NCBI GenBank assembly: GCA_023512835.1
Contig: CM042085.1
Location: 38,518,324-38,582,323 of the forward strand
Length of the DNA: 64,000 nt
Direction: 5' to 3'
Source: Taxillus chinensis
Lineage: Eukaryota > Streptophyta > Magnoliopsida > Santalales > Loranthaceae
Positions within the stretch are counted from its first letter, which is position 1; each line of letters starts with the position of its first letter. Below, piece after piece: positions 32,742-44,750 of the stretch. The notes beneath the pieces were generated by a model, which was not told where the DNA came from, did no database searches, and saw only the letters and a list, made by a program, of their open reading frames with translations. Made by a program: the position numbers and the translations under genes.

Positions 32742-32763
32742 ATCAAAACTACGTCGTTTTGAT
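32742..32763. promoter_or_regulatory. ACGT-core palindrome, second copy in the outer LTR
   Basis: An exact second copy 37 bp downstream of the first and about 10 bp before the TATA box. Tandem placement ahead of the TATA box suggests a promoter function. Confidence 0.5.
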
Positions 32764-32837
32764 TATGTGGGAAAATATATAAAGAAAAAGGGGTTAAAAA
32801 TTAGGGGATTTCTCATTTTTGCAAAACCCTAGCAGCC

Positions 32838-32872
<35 letters not shown>
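32838..32872 (+). repeat. (GA)n microsatellite
   Basis: About 17 GA units follow the TATA box of the outer LTR. Similar short GA runs follow the TATA boxes at 6160 and 61503. Confidence 0.9.
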
Positions 32873-32874
<2 letters not shown>

Positions 32875-33347
32875 GGCCAGAGAGAGGGAGAGACGGCCAA
32901 AGAGGAAGGGAGACGATCCAAGGCCGACGATCTGAGGTTCCTGCTGACGACGGGAGACTGGAGGCGTCGAGGTAGCTATGATACAACGATCTGTTGTATT
33001 CCCATTCTCGAGGTAGGGATTTCTTGATCAACCCTTGAAACTCTCTCACAAAATTCTGTATTTACCTGTCCTGGATGTGATGCTGAGTATATAGCTATAT
33101 ATATATATAAGCGCGTATTGGTTTATTGTGAGATTTTCAATAGATATCTGAGGGAAAATTGATTTGGATGGCCTGGGTTTGTCTGCATGGGTGGTTAAGC
33201 ATGAGTGTAGAGGCTGGAATTGAAAATAGGCCTTGTATCCTAGGTTTAACGCCTAATAATTTACAAACTAACCGGAATTGGCGGTGGGTTCTTTAGAGAG
33301 AAGTCTTTAGAATAACAAAACAAAGAAAACTGTGCAAAACATGGCTG

Positions 33348-33352
33348 CACGC
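33348..33352 (+). repeat. Target-site duplication, left copy (CACGC)
   Basis: The five bases before the inner LTR are CACGC and are repeated exactly at 42929-42933 after its right LTR. Confidence 0.9.
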
Positions 33353-33870
33353 TGTAAAAGCCCGTACCTGTGCGAGGTTGAAGTTAGGCCTGAATTAGAG
33401 TTGAGTGAGTTATTATTATTTTAATATTCGGGGTTATTGATGTGCATTATTATTATAATTATTTAGTAATATTTGAGTTGTTCCTATAAGAATGAATACC
33501 GTAGTTGGGAATTTTATTATGGGATTGTGATCTGTTACTGTAGGTATTTTAATATTTTGACAATAAATATTAATTGTACCTATTATTATTAATTATTCTA
33601 ATTATTATTTTTAATCAAATTCTTATTATTATTGTTATGATTATAAATCAATTAACACATATAAGTATAAATAGAGGGAAACTAGGGTAAAACCCACATT
33701 CGTTGTGCGTGCACAGAATCTGGTTGGAGGGGAGCAGTGAGTTGAAGCCACCGTGTTCTTGACCTTCCGAGTTTGAATCAGGTAGGTGGTTCTTGATCCC
33801 TTCTATTTCATGAACGCGATTATGAAATTGGTGTAGGTTGAATCGTTATATTTTTATAGGTATTTATAGT

Positions 33871-33909
<39 letters not shown>

Positions 33910-35421
33910 GAGTTGTCGTCTTGCGCGTGTCGCTGGTGGGAGGAGAGAGGTACAGAACGCAGCGTCGGCGCCATCCTGTGAAGCGTCCCCTCGCGCCGCG
34001 CGGAGGAGATGGAGGAGAAGCGGTGGCCTGCGTCGTCCCGTGCGGCGACTGCAGGCGTCGTCTGATGTGGCAGCCTGAGTGTCCGTGCATCATGCGTGCT
34101 CCGTGCGCCACGTGGAGGTGGGAGAGACAACGGCATCGATGCTGCCTTGATGCCATCCCAGCGGAACGATCGCACGCTGCAGATCGTCCATGTACCCGCA
34201 CAGATGGGTGAGGGGAGGGGCAGCAGCATCACGCTGCCCCTGCGCAGCGATTTCCGTGCGCCAATTGCTTGGCGTGGGAGAAGAAGGGGGGGGGGCGGCG
34301 GCTTACCGCTGCCCCATGCGTACCTGTCGTGCCCTAGTGGGCTGGCATGTCGGGCCAACCTCTTTTTCTTTGGGCTGGTCCATCCTTTGTAGCTAGCGAC
34401 AGGTTTTTTTAAAAAAAAAAATATTTCATGATATTTGGCTTGATAATATAGTGAAATAAGATGAAGTTCATTATAGCTTAATATTGGAAATTTGTCATTT
34501 AAAATGTTAGTCGTGGTTTAATATTTATAATTGACTCAAAATAGATATTGTTTGTGGTACAATTCGATTGTTTCCTGTGAATTTAACTGTTTGGTAAAAC
34601 TGTTGTGTTTCATATTGATTATTTGAGATTTACTAATTATTGATCATGTGTGGGTTTGATGGTAGAGCCGGTTGGGTTAACCATGGGTCCCACTTAGGGC
34701 TGGTAAGAGGCCACAGGTCCCCTATGTGGCTGGTTAACCCATATCCCATAAGTGGCAGGTTGTTGTTAGGGACACCGCAGGTCCCACTTATGGCTATCTG
34801 GTAGCAACTGGGATCCTTGGAGTTGGTTATGGGAATCCCAGGAGTGGTTGGTTTATCCAGTGAACTCTTAATGAGTGAAATGTAATGTGTAAAGTTATAT
34901 TTTATGGTTGTATGTGAGCTCATTGTGACAATAAGACACTACACTGGCACAAGCATGCACCGACCACGTATACTTAGGATTCCACCTTATAGGACGGTGT
35001 GGAGATGGAGATCACCTACTGGGCATTTGTGCTCACCCTACTTTTTCTTTATTTCCTAGAGGTTGTAGGGGTTAGCCGTTGGAGCCATAACGGAGCAAGT
35101 CGGGTCTTCATCATGTAGGACTCCTTTATGGATTTATTTATTGGTTCATCTATTTTCCGGACTTGGGTCCGTGACAGTTGTATTAACTTGGATAGCTGGA
35201 CCCTATTAATTTATGTTTATGGGTGTTAATTGAATTCAGTAACATTGATTGCACTGATAGTTATTGGTTGATTGCAGGTATTTGGGTCATTGGAATGTAC
35301 AATGCTACCCCATTGTAGTACTTTATAGGAATGGATCGGTCTTAAATCCCCCGACCTCCGGAGTGGGCGTGGGGAAGTCGCGTTCCTGGTTCTGTGGGTC
35401 TCAGAAATTGGGGGCGTGACA
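33353..35421 (+). repeat. 5' LTR of the complete Tekay/Del-like element
   Basis: It runs TGTAAAAGCCCGTACCTG ... GGGGGCGTGACA, 2069 bp. Inside are ATAAATAGAGG-type TATA sequence (33668), a (TA)n tract, a GC-rich block (about 33910-34340) and an AT-rich remainder. The right LTR differs mainly in TA repeat length and scattered substitutions. Confidence 0.93.
33874..33908 (+). repeat. (TA)n microsatellite in the 5' LTR
   Basis: About 35 bp of TA here versus about 15 bp at 41406-41420 in the sister LTR. This shows slippage since insertion. Confidence 0.9.
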
Positions 35422-35424
35422 AGT

Positions 35425-35436
35425 TGGTATCAGAGC
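35425..35436 (+). promoter_or_regulatory. Primer-binding site (initiator tRNA-Met type)
   Basis: TGGTATCAGAGC, four bases after the LTR end. This is the standard plant PBS complementary to initiator tRNA-Met. Confidence 0.85.
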
Positions 35437-35901
35437 ATGGTTTAGTGGACCTAGGTTAGTGAGGGGTGGTTGATAGACACTTAGAAGCTTAGAAGACTAT
35501 AGGGAGGGCGCCTGATCAACGCAGTCCTTATATGTGTTCTGGGTTGACTGAGGGTCCATCAGATCATCCTAGGAAGCATTTGGGTTGGGTGCATACATGC
35601 TGCGTGACTATGTGTATATCTAGGCACTAGAAATTATTTGCTAATGATGCTTTAATGACGTGCTTGTATTGATTATACGATTGGCTATCTGTGGCTTGTT
35701 TTTTTCTTTGGTGATTGATTGTGCAAATTCGAACCTAGGAAGTCTAAGTAAATAACCACATAATTTGGTAAATAGAATAAGGGGGCTTAGAGACCTCATT
35801 ATTTGTGCGGCGGACTTGGTTCTGCTTATTGGTTTACATAATTTGGTTGTTTGACTAGTGCGCAGTAGTTAATAGATGTTGTTGATATGTGTTGGTGCAG
35901 A
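35437..35901 (+). other. Untranslated leader of the Tekay/Del-like element
   Basis: About 465 bp with no ORF between the PBS and the gag start. It contains the GTGCATACATG stretch shared with the leader at 44480 and roughly at 62870. Confidence 0.6.
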
Positions 35902-37085
35902 ATGGCACCCAAGACTAGGGCTCAAGGTCCAGCAGAGGAGCTATCTATTCAGTCCGAATCGCAAGGAGAGCAGAGTTCACCAGTACCGCCTTGGGTTCCG
36001 AGATAGCTGCTCAGATTGGGGCTCAAATATTGAGCCAAATCTAGGGTGCTATGCAGGGTACCATGAGGGAGGTGGCCAGAGAAGTGATGCAGGAGGAACT
36101 GAGGAAGCAGCAGCAGCCTCAACAGGAGCAACATCAGGAGGTTCTAGAGGAGAGCCAGCCACAGGTCATGGCAGTTCCGCCTGTTGTACCGATCGACTGG
36201 GTGAGTCGGTTCCTGAAGCAGAAACCGACGAAGTTTGAGGCGAACACGAGACCCGATGAGGCCGAGCAATGGGTCAAATGGACAGAAGACATCTTCGAGC
36301 TGATCCAGGTGCCCGAGGAGGCTAAGGTCTGCTTAGCCACACATTTCCTAGTAGGTGGGGCCCGCAGGTGGTGGGACGCTGTGAAGCATGTTCACGAGAG
36401 CCCGATGGCATGGGAGGACTTCGTGGAGCTCTTTTACACAGAGTATTTCCCTCGCTCTGTGCAGAAGGCGAGGCGACGGGAGTACTACACTTTGGAGCAG
36501 GGCGGTCGGACTGTGACAGAGTATGTCACTGCCTTCACCGAGCTAGGGAGGTTTGCCCCAGAGTCATGGAGGGTTGAGGCTAATAAGACCCAAGATTTCA
36601 TTGATGGGCTGAGACCATCACTCAGAAGGGGATTGAACATGATGGAGTTGACCACGTACAGTGACGCGGTTAACAAGGCACTTATTGGAGAACGGGACTT
36701 AAACCAGATCAGGACTCAGAAACCGGGGAGCTCATCGGGGCCAAGCCAGAAGAGGCCAAGGGAGGAACAGTCAGAGGGACAAGGGGACAAGAGGCCGGTG
36801 CCCAAATTCTCACATACGGGGAACTCAGGCAGCAGTTCTACCTCACGGTTTTTGGGGACATGTCGATCTTGTGGACTTCGGGGACACAAGGAGGCGGATT
36901 ATAGGCGGAAGAATGGCAACCCGTTGAAGTGCTTTCGATGTGGGGGACTAGGACACAGGATAGGAGAGTGTCCTTCTGCCAGTTCAGCTAGTGTTACGGG
37001 GCCACATCGGCCTCGTGACCAGGGCCAGAGGAGCGGGGCTCCATATCAGAGACCAGCTCAGTCAGGACAGTCAGTACCGGGATGA
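35902..37085 (+). pseudogene. gag: Tekay/Del-like Gag (broken)
   Basis: The start is ATG at 35902 (MAPKTRAQGPAEELSIQ). A frameshift near 36000 and a TAG near 36042 separate the first 35 codons from the main frame, which is open from 36051 to 37085. The main part has a Gln-rich helix, then capsid (Retrotrans_gag) motifs: KFEANTRPDEAEQWVKWTED, ATHFLVGGARRWWDAV, FVELFYTEYFPRSVQKARRR, YYTLEQGGRTVTEYVTAFTE and FAPESWR. Two zinc knuckles follow: CRSCGLRGHKEADY, whose final Cys has become Tyr, and a full CFRCGGLGHRIGEC. The TGA at 37083 is in frame with the protease, as if it were a mutated Arg codon. Gag packages element RNA. Confidence 0.92.
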
Positions 37086-37796
37086 CCTGCTACACAGCAG
37101 CCTCAGCGGGAGGTCCAGACTCAGAAGGGACAGAATGATCAAGCTACGGCGAGTCAGGCCAGTGGCAGTGTTCAGAAGGGGAGGAACTATGCTATTGCTG
37201 ATAGAGAGGCAGAGGTTCCACCAGTTGACGAGGCGAGTCAGGGGCCAGCTGCGGTGAGAGGTACGATCTTGGTTTCACGCACTATTTGTACTGTCTTGAT
37301 TGACACTGGTGCTACACACTCGTTTATTGCACACTCCACTGTAGAGGGACTAGAGTTGGATTGTACCACCGTTAATCAGCCCCTTGTGGTTGATACACTC
37401 GTAGGGGGCCTAGTGGTGATTGATAGGGTCTGTTCGGGATGTGAGGTTACTCTCGGAGGTGTTGACCTCCGATGTAACCTATTTGTGATGCACTTTGATG
37501 CTTTTGATGTGATATTGGGAATGGACTGGTTGACCCGTGTAGAGGCAGTGATTGAGTGTTATAGGCGACGAGTGACCTTCCTTACACCTGAGGGCACTCG
37601 AGGCACCTTCGTGGGTGAGTGGTCTGATGATGCATGCAAGTTGGGGCCATTGAGGCAAGGATGGGGTGATGTAACCCATCAGTTGGCCAGTTTGACACTT
37701 GTCGACACCCAGCGGGAGGGTAAGGCGGTGTTACCTAAGGTGGTGGATCAGTTTCCCGATGTTTTTCCCGAGGACTTGGTTGATTTACCACCATAG
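37086..37796 (+). pseudogene. pol: Tekay/Del-like aspartic protease
   Basis: This continues the Gag frame after the TGA at 37083. The retropepsin landmark ICTVLIDTGATHSFIA (catalytic D-T-G) lies near 37285, and FDVILGMDWL near 37505 is the usual second motif (ILGMDWL). The segment ends at a TAG at 37794, inside the conserved DLPP linker that leads into RT. RT follows in the same frame, so the stop looks like a point mutation. It would process the Gag-Pol precursor inside the particle. Confidence 0.9.
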
Positions 37797-40636
37797 AGAG
37801 AAGTGGACTTTTTGATAGAATTGTTACCAGGGACGGCACCTATCAGATTGGCGGCTTACAGGATGGCACCAGTTGAACTCAGAGAGCTCAAAAGGCAGAT
37901 TGACGATCTTTTGGCGCGTGGTTTTATTAGACGGAGTAGTTCGCCTTGGAGTGCTCCGGTGTTATTCGCCAAAAAGGCGGATGGTTTGCTTCGGTTGTGT
38001 ATTGACTTCCGACGGTTGAACCAGGTGACAGTGAAGAATAGATACCCCCTGCCGAGGATCGATGATTTGTTTGACCAGTTCAGGGGTGCCCGTTGGTTTT
38101 CCAAGATTGATTTGAGATCTGGATACCATCAGTTGCGTGTGCGGGAGTCAGACATCCCAAAGATAGCCTTCAGTTGCAGATATGGCCATTATGAGTGGCT
38201 AGTGATGCCGTTTGGGCTCACAAATGCCCCAGCGGTGTTCATGGGGTTGATGAATCAGATCTTTACACCTTATCTTGATCAGTTCGTGGTGGTCTTTATA
38301 GATGATATCCTGATTTATTCCCGGACAGAGAACGAGCATGAGGAGCACTTACAAGTGGTGTTGCAGACATTGAGAGACCATAGGTTGTATGCGAAGTTCG
38401 CGAAATGTGACTTTTGGCTACAGCAGGTGAAGTTCTTAGGGCACGTGGTAACATCGGAGGGTATCACCGTAGATCCTGGCAAGGTTGAGGCAGTGATGTC
38501 TTGGAAGCGGCCAACAAATGTTTTTGAGATTCGGAGTTTTCTGGGGTTGGCAGGTTATTACAGGAGGTTCGTCAAGGATTTTTCCCGATTAGCTGCACCG
38601 ATGACTAGCTTGACCCGAAAGGGGGTGCGGTTTGATTGGTCGGATGCTTGTGAGGAGGCTTTCAGTCAACTGAAGGCCAGATTGACTTCAGCACCTATCC
38701 TGGTCCTGCCACAGGAGGGTGTACCCTATGAGGTCTTTTGCGATGCCTCTAATGTTGGTTTGGGTTGCGTGCTCATGCAGGAAGGACGGGTAATTGCTTA
38801 TGGTTCCCGTCAGTTGAGGACCCATGAGAAGAACTACCCTACGCATGATTTAGAGCTAGCTGCAGTGATCTTTGCATTGAAGAGTTGGCAGCACTATCTC
38901 CTTGGGGAGAAGTTTGTGGTATATACTGACCACAAGAGTTTGCAGTACATATTTTCTCAGCGGGATTTGAATCTCCGACAGAGGCGTTGGGTGGAGTATA
39001 TGCAGCAGTTCCAGTTTGATCTTCAGTATACACCCGGGAAGGGGAATGTAGTAGCTGATGCCTTAAGCCGGAAGAACCAGGCCACGATGGCTCTCTGTGC
39101 TGTCAAGGAATGGGAGATGATGGGGCAACTAGATGCTATGAGGTTACAGCCAGTGCAGGGCGTAGTGCAGGGTATGCTGAGTGTGGTTATAGCAGTGCCT
39201 GAGTTGCGGCGTCAGGTTATTGAAGGTCAGTTGGGGGATGTTGAGTGTGAGGTCATCCGAGATCAGATTCAAACTGCCGTACTTTCTGCTGATTGGACAG
39301 AGGATTCCGACCATGTGTTGCGCTATCAAGGTCGATTGATAGTTCCATTTTCTCTCCGGGAGACAGTTTTACGGGAATTTCATCACTCTCGTTTGGCTGT
39401 TCACCCTGGGGGAACGAAGATGTATTATGCTGTTCGGCAACAGTTTTGGTGGTCAGGCCTTAAGAAGGCTGTTGCGGAGTTTGTTCGACGGTGCTTGACG
39501 TGCCAACAGGTTAAGGCCGAGCATTTGCGCTCTGCCGATGAGTTGCAGTCGTCACCTGTGCCGGAGTGGAAGTGGGACCATGTGACTATGGACTTTGTCA
39601 CAGGGCTTCCTCGTTCTAGAGGCCATGATGCCATTTGGGTCGTTGTGGACCGATTGACGAAATCTGCCCACTTTATTCTTATTCGTGAAACCGATCCAGT
39701 CCGGACCTTGGGACAACGATATGTCGACATGGTGGTACGGTTGCATGGTGTGCCGTTGTCGATTGTTTCTGATAGGGATACTCGGTTCACTTCGCAGTTC
39801 TGGCAGCAGTTACAGCGTGCATTGGGCACTCGAGTACACTTGAGTACAGCTTACCACCCTCAAACAGATGGCCAGTCGGAGCGCACTATTCAGATTCTAG
39901 AGGATATGTTTCGTGCTTGTGTGTTGGATTTTGGGGTTGTTGGGAGGCTCACCTTCCCTTGGTAGAGTTCTCCTATAACAACAACTTTCAGGCTACGATA
40001 GGGATGGCGCCATATGAGGCATTATATGGGCGACCGTGTCGCTCCCCTTTGTGTGGGGTCCAGGCAGGGGAGGCAGTTGTTTTGGGTCCCGATATGGTTC
40101 AGGAGACTACCGAGTTGGTTCAGCTGATCCGACAGCGGATGTTGACGGCTCAGAGTCGACAGAAGTCATATGCTGATAGACGTCGGCGACCGCTTCAGTT
40201 CGTCGTCGGGGATCGCGTCTTCTTGCGAGTCTCGCCACGGCGGGGGCACAGACGGTTTGGGCAAGGTTCCAAACTCTCACCTCGATTTGTGGGTCCTTTT
40301 CCTATCATTGCCGTTGTGGGACCGGTAGCCTATCGATTGGAGTTACCACCCGAGTTGGCTCGTGTTCATGATGTTTTCCATGTCTCCCAGCTGCGGCAAT
40401 ATTATCCGGATCCTTCCCATGTGCTCGATTGGTGTGAGATAGAGTTAGCAGATGATGGTTCTGTGGTAGAGGCACCAGTTCAGATTTTAGACCGTCGGGA
40501 GCAGGTTTTGCGGGGCAAGACAATTCCGTTGGTTCGTGTTTTGTGGCGTCACCGCAACATGGAAGAGCAGACCTGGGAGCGGGAGAGTCAAATGCGTGCT
40601 CTTCACCCCGAGCTGTTTGAGGACGAACAGTCCTAA
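37797..40636 (+). pseudogene. pol: Tekay/Del-like RT, RNase H, integrase and chromodomain
   Basis: A 720-codon open frame starts at 37803. RT motifs: [44 protein letters not shown] and the active site [12 protein letters not shown] (about residue 165). RNase [42 protein letters not shown] and ADALSRK. Integrase: zinc finger [11 protein letters not shown] ... CLTCQQ near residue 530, catalytic D in [11 protein letters not shown] in VSDRDTRF and E in QSERTIQ (about 597, 656 and 692). A frameshift near 39930 moves the C-terminus into another frame (to 40636), which ends with VHDVFHVSQLRQY and a chromodomain-like end (VRVLWRHRNMEEQTWERE). Chromodomains of this group are thought to steer integration to heterochromatin. 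Confidence 0.93.
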
Positions 40637-40879
40637 GGTGGGGAGGATGTCAAGATCTTTATCATGCATTGAGGTAGTTAACCTTGTTGTTTGTTTGTTG
40701 TGCTTATAGTTGTTAACTATCTTTGGGTTGCGTGTAAATTGCTGTGCTATTAGGTTACCTTGTTTGTGGGCGTTGTTTTGTCCATCATGTTAGTTGGAGC
40801 TAGGTTGTGCATACTTTTGTTAGCCGGGGTAGTGCTACCTCGTAGTGGATGACTTGTCTTTTCGGGGACGAAAAGTCCT

Positions 40880-40892
40880 AAGGTGGGGAGAA
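40880..40892 (+). promoter_or_regulatory. Polypurine tract of the Tekay/Del-like element
   Basis: AAGGTGGGGAGAA lies immediately before the 3' LTR. A near-copy, AAGGTGGGGAGGATG, occurs at 40635, right after the pol stop, so the 3' untranslated region (40637-40879) begins and ends with the same motif. Confidence 0.8.
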
Positions 40893-42928
40893 TGTAAAAG
40901 CCCGTACCTGTGCGAGGTTGAAGTTAGGCCTGAATTAAAGTTGAGCGAGTTATTATTATTTTAATATTTGGGGTTATTGATGTGCATTATTATTATAATT
41001 ATTTAGTAATATTTGAGTTGTTCCTATAAGAATAAATACCGTAGTTGGGAATTTTATTATGGGATTGTGATCTGTTACTGTAGGTATTTTAATATTTTGA
41101 CAATAAATATTAATTGTACCTATTATTATTAATTATTCTAATTATTATTTTTAATCAAATTCTTATTATTATTGTTATGATTATAAATCAATTAACACAT
41201 ATAAGTATAAATAGAGGGAAACTAGGGTAAAACCCACATTCGTTGTGCGTGCACAGAATCTGGTTGGAGGGGAGCAGTGAGTTGAAGCCACTGTGTTCTT
41301 GACCTTCCGAGTTTGAATCAGGTAGGTGGTTCTTGATCCCTTCTATTTCATCAACGCGATTATGAAATTGGTATAGGTTGAATCGTTATATGTATTTATA
41401 GTTATGTATATATATATATACGAGTTGTCGTCTTGCGCGTGTCGCTGGTGGGAGGAGAGAGGTACAGAATGCAGCGTCGGCGCCGTCCTGTGAAGCGTCC
41501 CCTCGCGCCGCGCGGAGGAGATGGAGGAGGAGCGGTGGCCTGCGTCGTCCCGTGCGGCGACTGCAGGCGTCGTCTGATGTGGCAGCCTGAGCGTCCGTGC
41601 ATCATGCGTGCTCCGTGCGCCGCGTGGAGGTGGGAGAGACAACGGCATCGATGCCGCCTTGATGCCATCCCAGCGGAACGATCGCACGCTGCAGATCGTC
41701 CATGTACCCGCACAGATGGGTGAGGGGAGGGGCAGCAGCATCACGCTGCCCCTGCGCAGTGATTTCCATGCGCCAATTGCTTGGCGTGGGAGAAGAAGGG
41801 GGGGCGGCGGCTTACCGCTGCCCCATGCGTACCTGCCGTGCCCTAGTGGGCTGGCATGTCGGGCCAGCCTCTTTTTTTTTGGGCTGGTTCATCCTTTGTA
41901 GCTAGCGACAGGTTTTTTTAAAAAAAAATATTTCATGATATTTGGCTTGATAATATAGTGAAATAAGATGAAGTTCATTATAGCTTAATATTGGAAATTT
42001 GTCATTTAAAATGTTACTCGTGGTTTAATATTTATAATTGACTCAAAATAGATATTGTTTGTGGTACAATTCGATTGTTTCCTGTGAATTTAACTGTTTG
42101 GTAAAACTGTTGTGTTTCATATTGATTATTTGAGATTTACTAATTATTGATCATGTGTGGGTTTGATGGTAGAGCCGGTTGGGTTAACCACGGGTCCCAC
42201 TTTGGGCTGGCAAGAGGCCACAGGTCCCCTATGTGGCTGGTTAACCCAGATCCCATAAGTGGCAGGTTGTTGTTAGGGACACCGCAGGTCCCACTTATGG
42301 CTATATGGTAGCAACTGGGATCCTTGGAGTTAGTTATGGGAATCCCAGGAGTGGTTGGTTTATCCAGTGAACTCTTAATGAATGAAATGTAATGTGTAAA
42401 GTCATATTTTATGGTTGTATGTGAGCCCATTGTGACAATAAGACACTACACTGGCACAAGCATGCACCGACCACGTATACTTAGGATTCCACCTTATAGG
42501 ACGGTGTGGAGATGGAGATCACCTACTGGGCATTTGTGCTCACCCTACTTTTTCTTTATTTCCTACAGGTTGTAGGGGTTAGCCGTTGGAGCCATAACGG
42601 AGCAAGTCGGGTCTTCATCATGTAGGACTCCTTTATGGATTTATTTATTGGTTCATCTATTTTCCGGACTTGGGTCCGTGACAGTTGTATTAACTTGGAT
42701 AGCTGGACCCTATTAATTTATGTTTATGGGTGTTAATTGAATTCAGTAACATTGATTGCACTGATAGTTATTGGTTGATTGCATGTATTTGGGTCATTGG
42801 AATGTACAATGCTACCCCATTGTAGTACTTTATAGGAATGGATCGGTCTTAAATCCCCCGACCTCCGGAGTGGGCGTGGGGAAGTCGCGTTCCTGGTTCT
42901 GTGGGTCTCAGAATTTGGGGGCGTGACA
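40893..42928 (+). repeat. 3' LTR of the complete Tekay/Del-like element
   Basis: It runs TGTAAAAGCCCGTACCTG ... GGGGGCGTGACA, 2036 bp, the near-identical partner of 33353-35421. Its GC-rich block is at about 41425-41840. It is followed by the right target-site duplication CACGC (42929-42933). Confidence 0.93.
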
Positions 42929-44300
42929 CACGCCAATTTGCACGCCATATCCCCAATTGGCGTGCTGGTCCAATTACCATGAAAATTTACCCCGAACATC
43001 CTTGAAAGGTGTAAAATGTAGGGAGACAAAAATACACCTGCACGTCATATGGCCCATATGATGTGCACCCTTCACTTTGCTTCTTTTGGCTGCCCCATTT
43101 AGCCAGAAGTCCCTTGTGTGAAAAATAGAGTGATTTGGGTAACAATCATGAGTTGAATTTGTCTAAAGATTTGCCAAAACAATTCAAAAATACCTATGTT
43201 AGTAGAACTGTAAACTGTGAATGTTAGTGAATGTTGTTGCCAGTATGAGCTGAATGCATTGTTGGTTTACATTGATATATCTGAGTTGCATTGTTATATT
43301 TGAGTTGTGCTCTCTGAGTTACTTTGTACTGAGTTGAGATGTATGCCTGAGTTGCATTACTGAGTTACACTTGCGTTTGAGCTGTGTTTACTAAGATGTA
43401 CTTGAAATGTATTTGCTGAGATGTTGTGAACTGGTATTTCAGAATGAGTACCCAAACACTTGTGGGTTGAGATGACTTATGGGCCAGGCACAACTACTGG
43501 ACCCCCTTTGAGATTTGGCCAAGATTGCGGTCCTGAGTCTCGGTGTAGCACTCACGACGGTGGGCTAAGTCTACACCCATTCCTGAGGGTAGGTATGGCA
43601 TCCGAGGAGGTGATGGCCATATCTGACTCGGGTGGAAAATGTTGCATTGGTGACCATGCAACATTCGCCTGGATGTGGTATGTCATGTCGCCGTGGTGGC
43701 GGGGTGTCCTCTGCCCTCCAGTGTGGGCAAAGGTAAATGGTGTGTTACTGGGTGATGTGTGCTGTTTAGCTTTAGGCACTACACGAGCACAAGCATACAC
43801 TTGTCATGCATATTGTAGAGTGGGATGGGTTAGGGGAGACTGGAACCCTACTGAGCTATGGTTTGCTCACCCCTCCTATAAACTGTTCTTTTGCAGGGTC
43901 TAGCAGGCGGTAGGTGAAAGAGCTGTGGTGGTAGGCTACTGAGGCTGGAGATTTTATTAATTTCATTGTTTTTGTGGAATTGTGCTTTTATGGTTTGGAT
44001 TGTTTGTAAACAGAATATATTATGGTTTGATGGGAGTTTTTCCCCAACTGAGTTGTAATGGACTTTGGGCCCCTTTGAAATGTAATAAATTGAGATATGA
44101 TTATTATTTAATTTGTGGTTGTATGCATGGTTTGGGAGTAGGAGCATGCCCCATGGCATGTAGCCTGGTTGTACAAGTTTGGGACAGCACCCATGTCAAG
44201 TCCTTTTTCTTTTTGGTGCTTGCACCAACCCCTTGACCCTTTGGGTGCGGGCATGGGCGGTCATTATCCATTTCCAAGTGAAAGGAAATTGGGGCGTGAC
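42929..44300 (+). repeat. Outer Tekay/Del-like gypsy 5' LTR, right part
   Basis: It starts with the right copy of the CACGC duplication and continues the LTR begun at 32407, ending GGAAATTGGGGCGTGACA. With the insertion and duplication removed, the LTR is about 2.3 kb. It contains a loose TGAGTTG-type repeat at about 43250-43390, a GCTCACCC motif shared with the other Tekay-like LTRs (43866) and the usual GGGCGTGACA end. Confidence 0.85.
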
Positions 44301-44303
44301 AAT

Positions 44304-44317
44304 ATGGTATCAAAGCC
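44304..44317 (+). promoter_or_regulatory. Primer-binding site of the outer gypsy element
   Basis: TGGTATCAAAGCCC, three bases after the LTR end. It is a one-base variant of the initiator tRNA-Met PBS. A leader of about 430 bp without ORF follows (44318-44750). Confidence 0.75.
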
Positions 44318-44750
44318 CAAGTTCATGGTCTAGTGGACTTAGGATAGTGGGGAGGGATAATTACTTTTGAGGCTCTCTGGAGGCAGTATAGGACACGCCT
44401 GATCACCGTGGTTCTATCTGGGTTTTTGGGGTGTACTCAGGGGTAGTTAGACCAAGGAGTAAGACATTTGCATTTGGGTTGGGGTGCATACATGCATTGA
44501 CATTAGGGCACTAGTTTAATTTTAATATAAATGTTATGATTTGGAATGTTATGTTGCTGAAAATTTTTGCTGTAAATTTTTCTGCGAATTGTTGTTGAGA
44601 ATTGTTGCTGTGAATTTTTGCTGTGCAATTCTGAGTGATTATCCTGTCTGTTTACATGTGAAAAGATGCTTGAGTACCTCATGGCCCATAGGGATAAGGG
44701 TGTATAGAGCCTGAGAGATGCTGACTTTAGTCTTGTTTAATATGTAGACT

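Larger units (their letters stand above)
32407..33352 (+). repeat. Outer Tekay/Del-like gypsy 5' LTR, left part
   Basis: It starts TGTAAGGACCCGTGTTTG, directly after copia Gag sequence. It contains two ACGT palindromes, a TATA box (AATATATAAAGAAA near 32774), a GA microsatellite (32838-32872) and leader-like sequence. It is interrupted at 33352 by the nested element and resumes at 42934. Confidence 0.8.
33353..42928 (+). mobile_element. Tekay/Del-like Ty3/gypsy chromovirus, complete insertion
   Basis: Nearly identical LTRs (33353-35421 and 40893-42928) and a perfect CACGC target-site duplication enclose PBS, gag, protease, RT, RNase H, integrase with a C-terminal chromodomain, and the PPT. 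It inserted into the LTR of a related element. Stops and frameshifts at several points show that this copy cannot make a full polyprotein, despite the young LTRs. Confidence 0.95.

Noticed and set aside
32407..33350. Protein-coding gene beginning after the GA microsatellite at 32838
   Set aside because: The open frame 32813-33049 on the minus strand is a GA-repeat artefact, and the region is continuous with a gypsy LTR.
33854..34396. Six overlapping frames in the GC-rich LTR island as candidate genes
   Set aside because: All frames in the block are open because of GC content, the peptides are Arg/Pro/Ser-rich without motifs, and the block is duplicated with the LTR at 41343-41905. Kept only as a composition finding.
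37479..39829. Minus-strand frames opposite the Tekay/Del-like pol
   Set aside because: They are shadows of the plus-strand protease, RT and integrase; no independent motifs.
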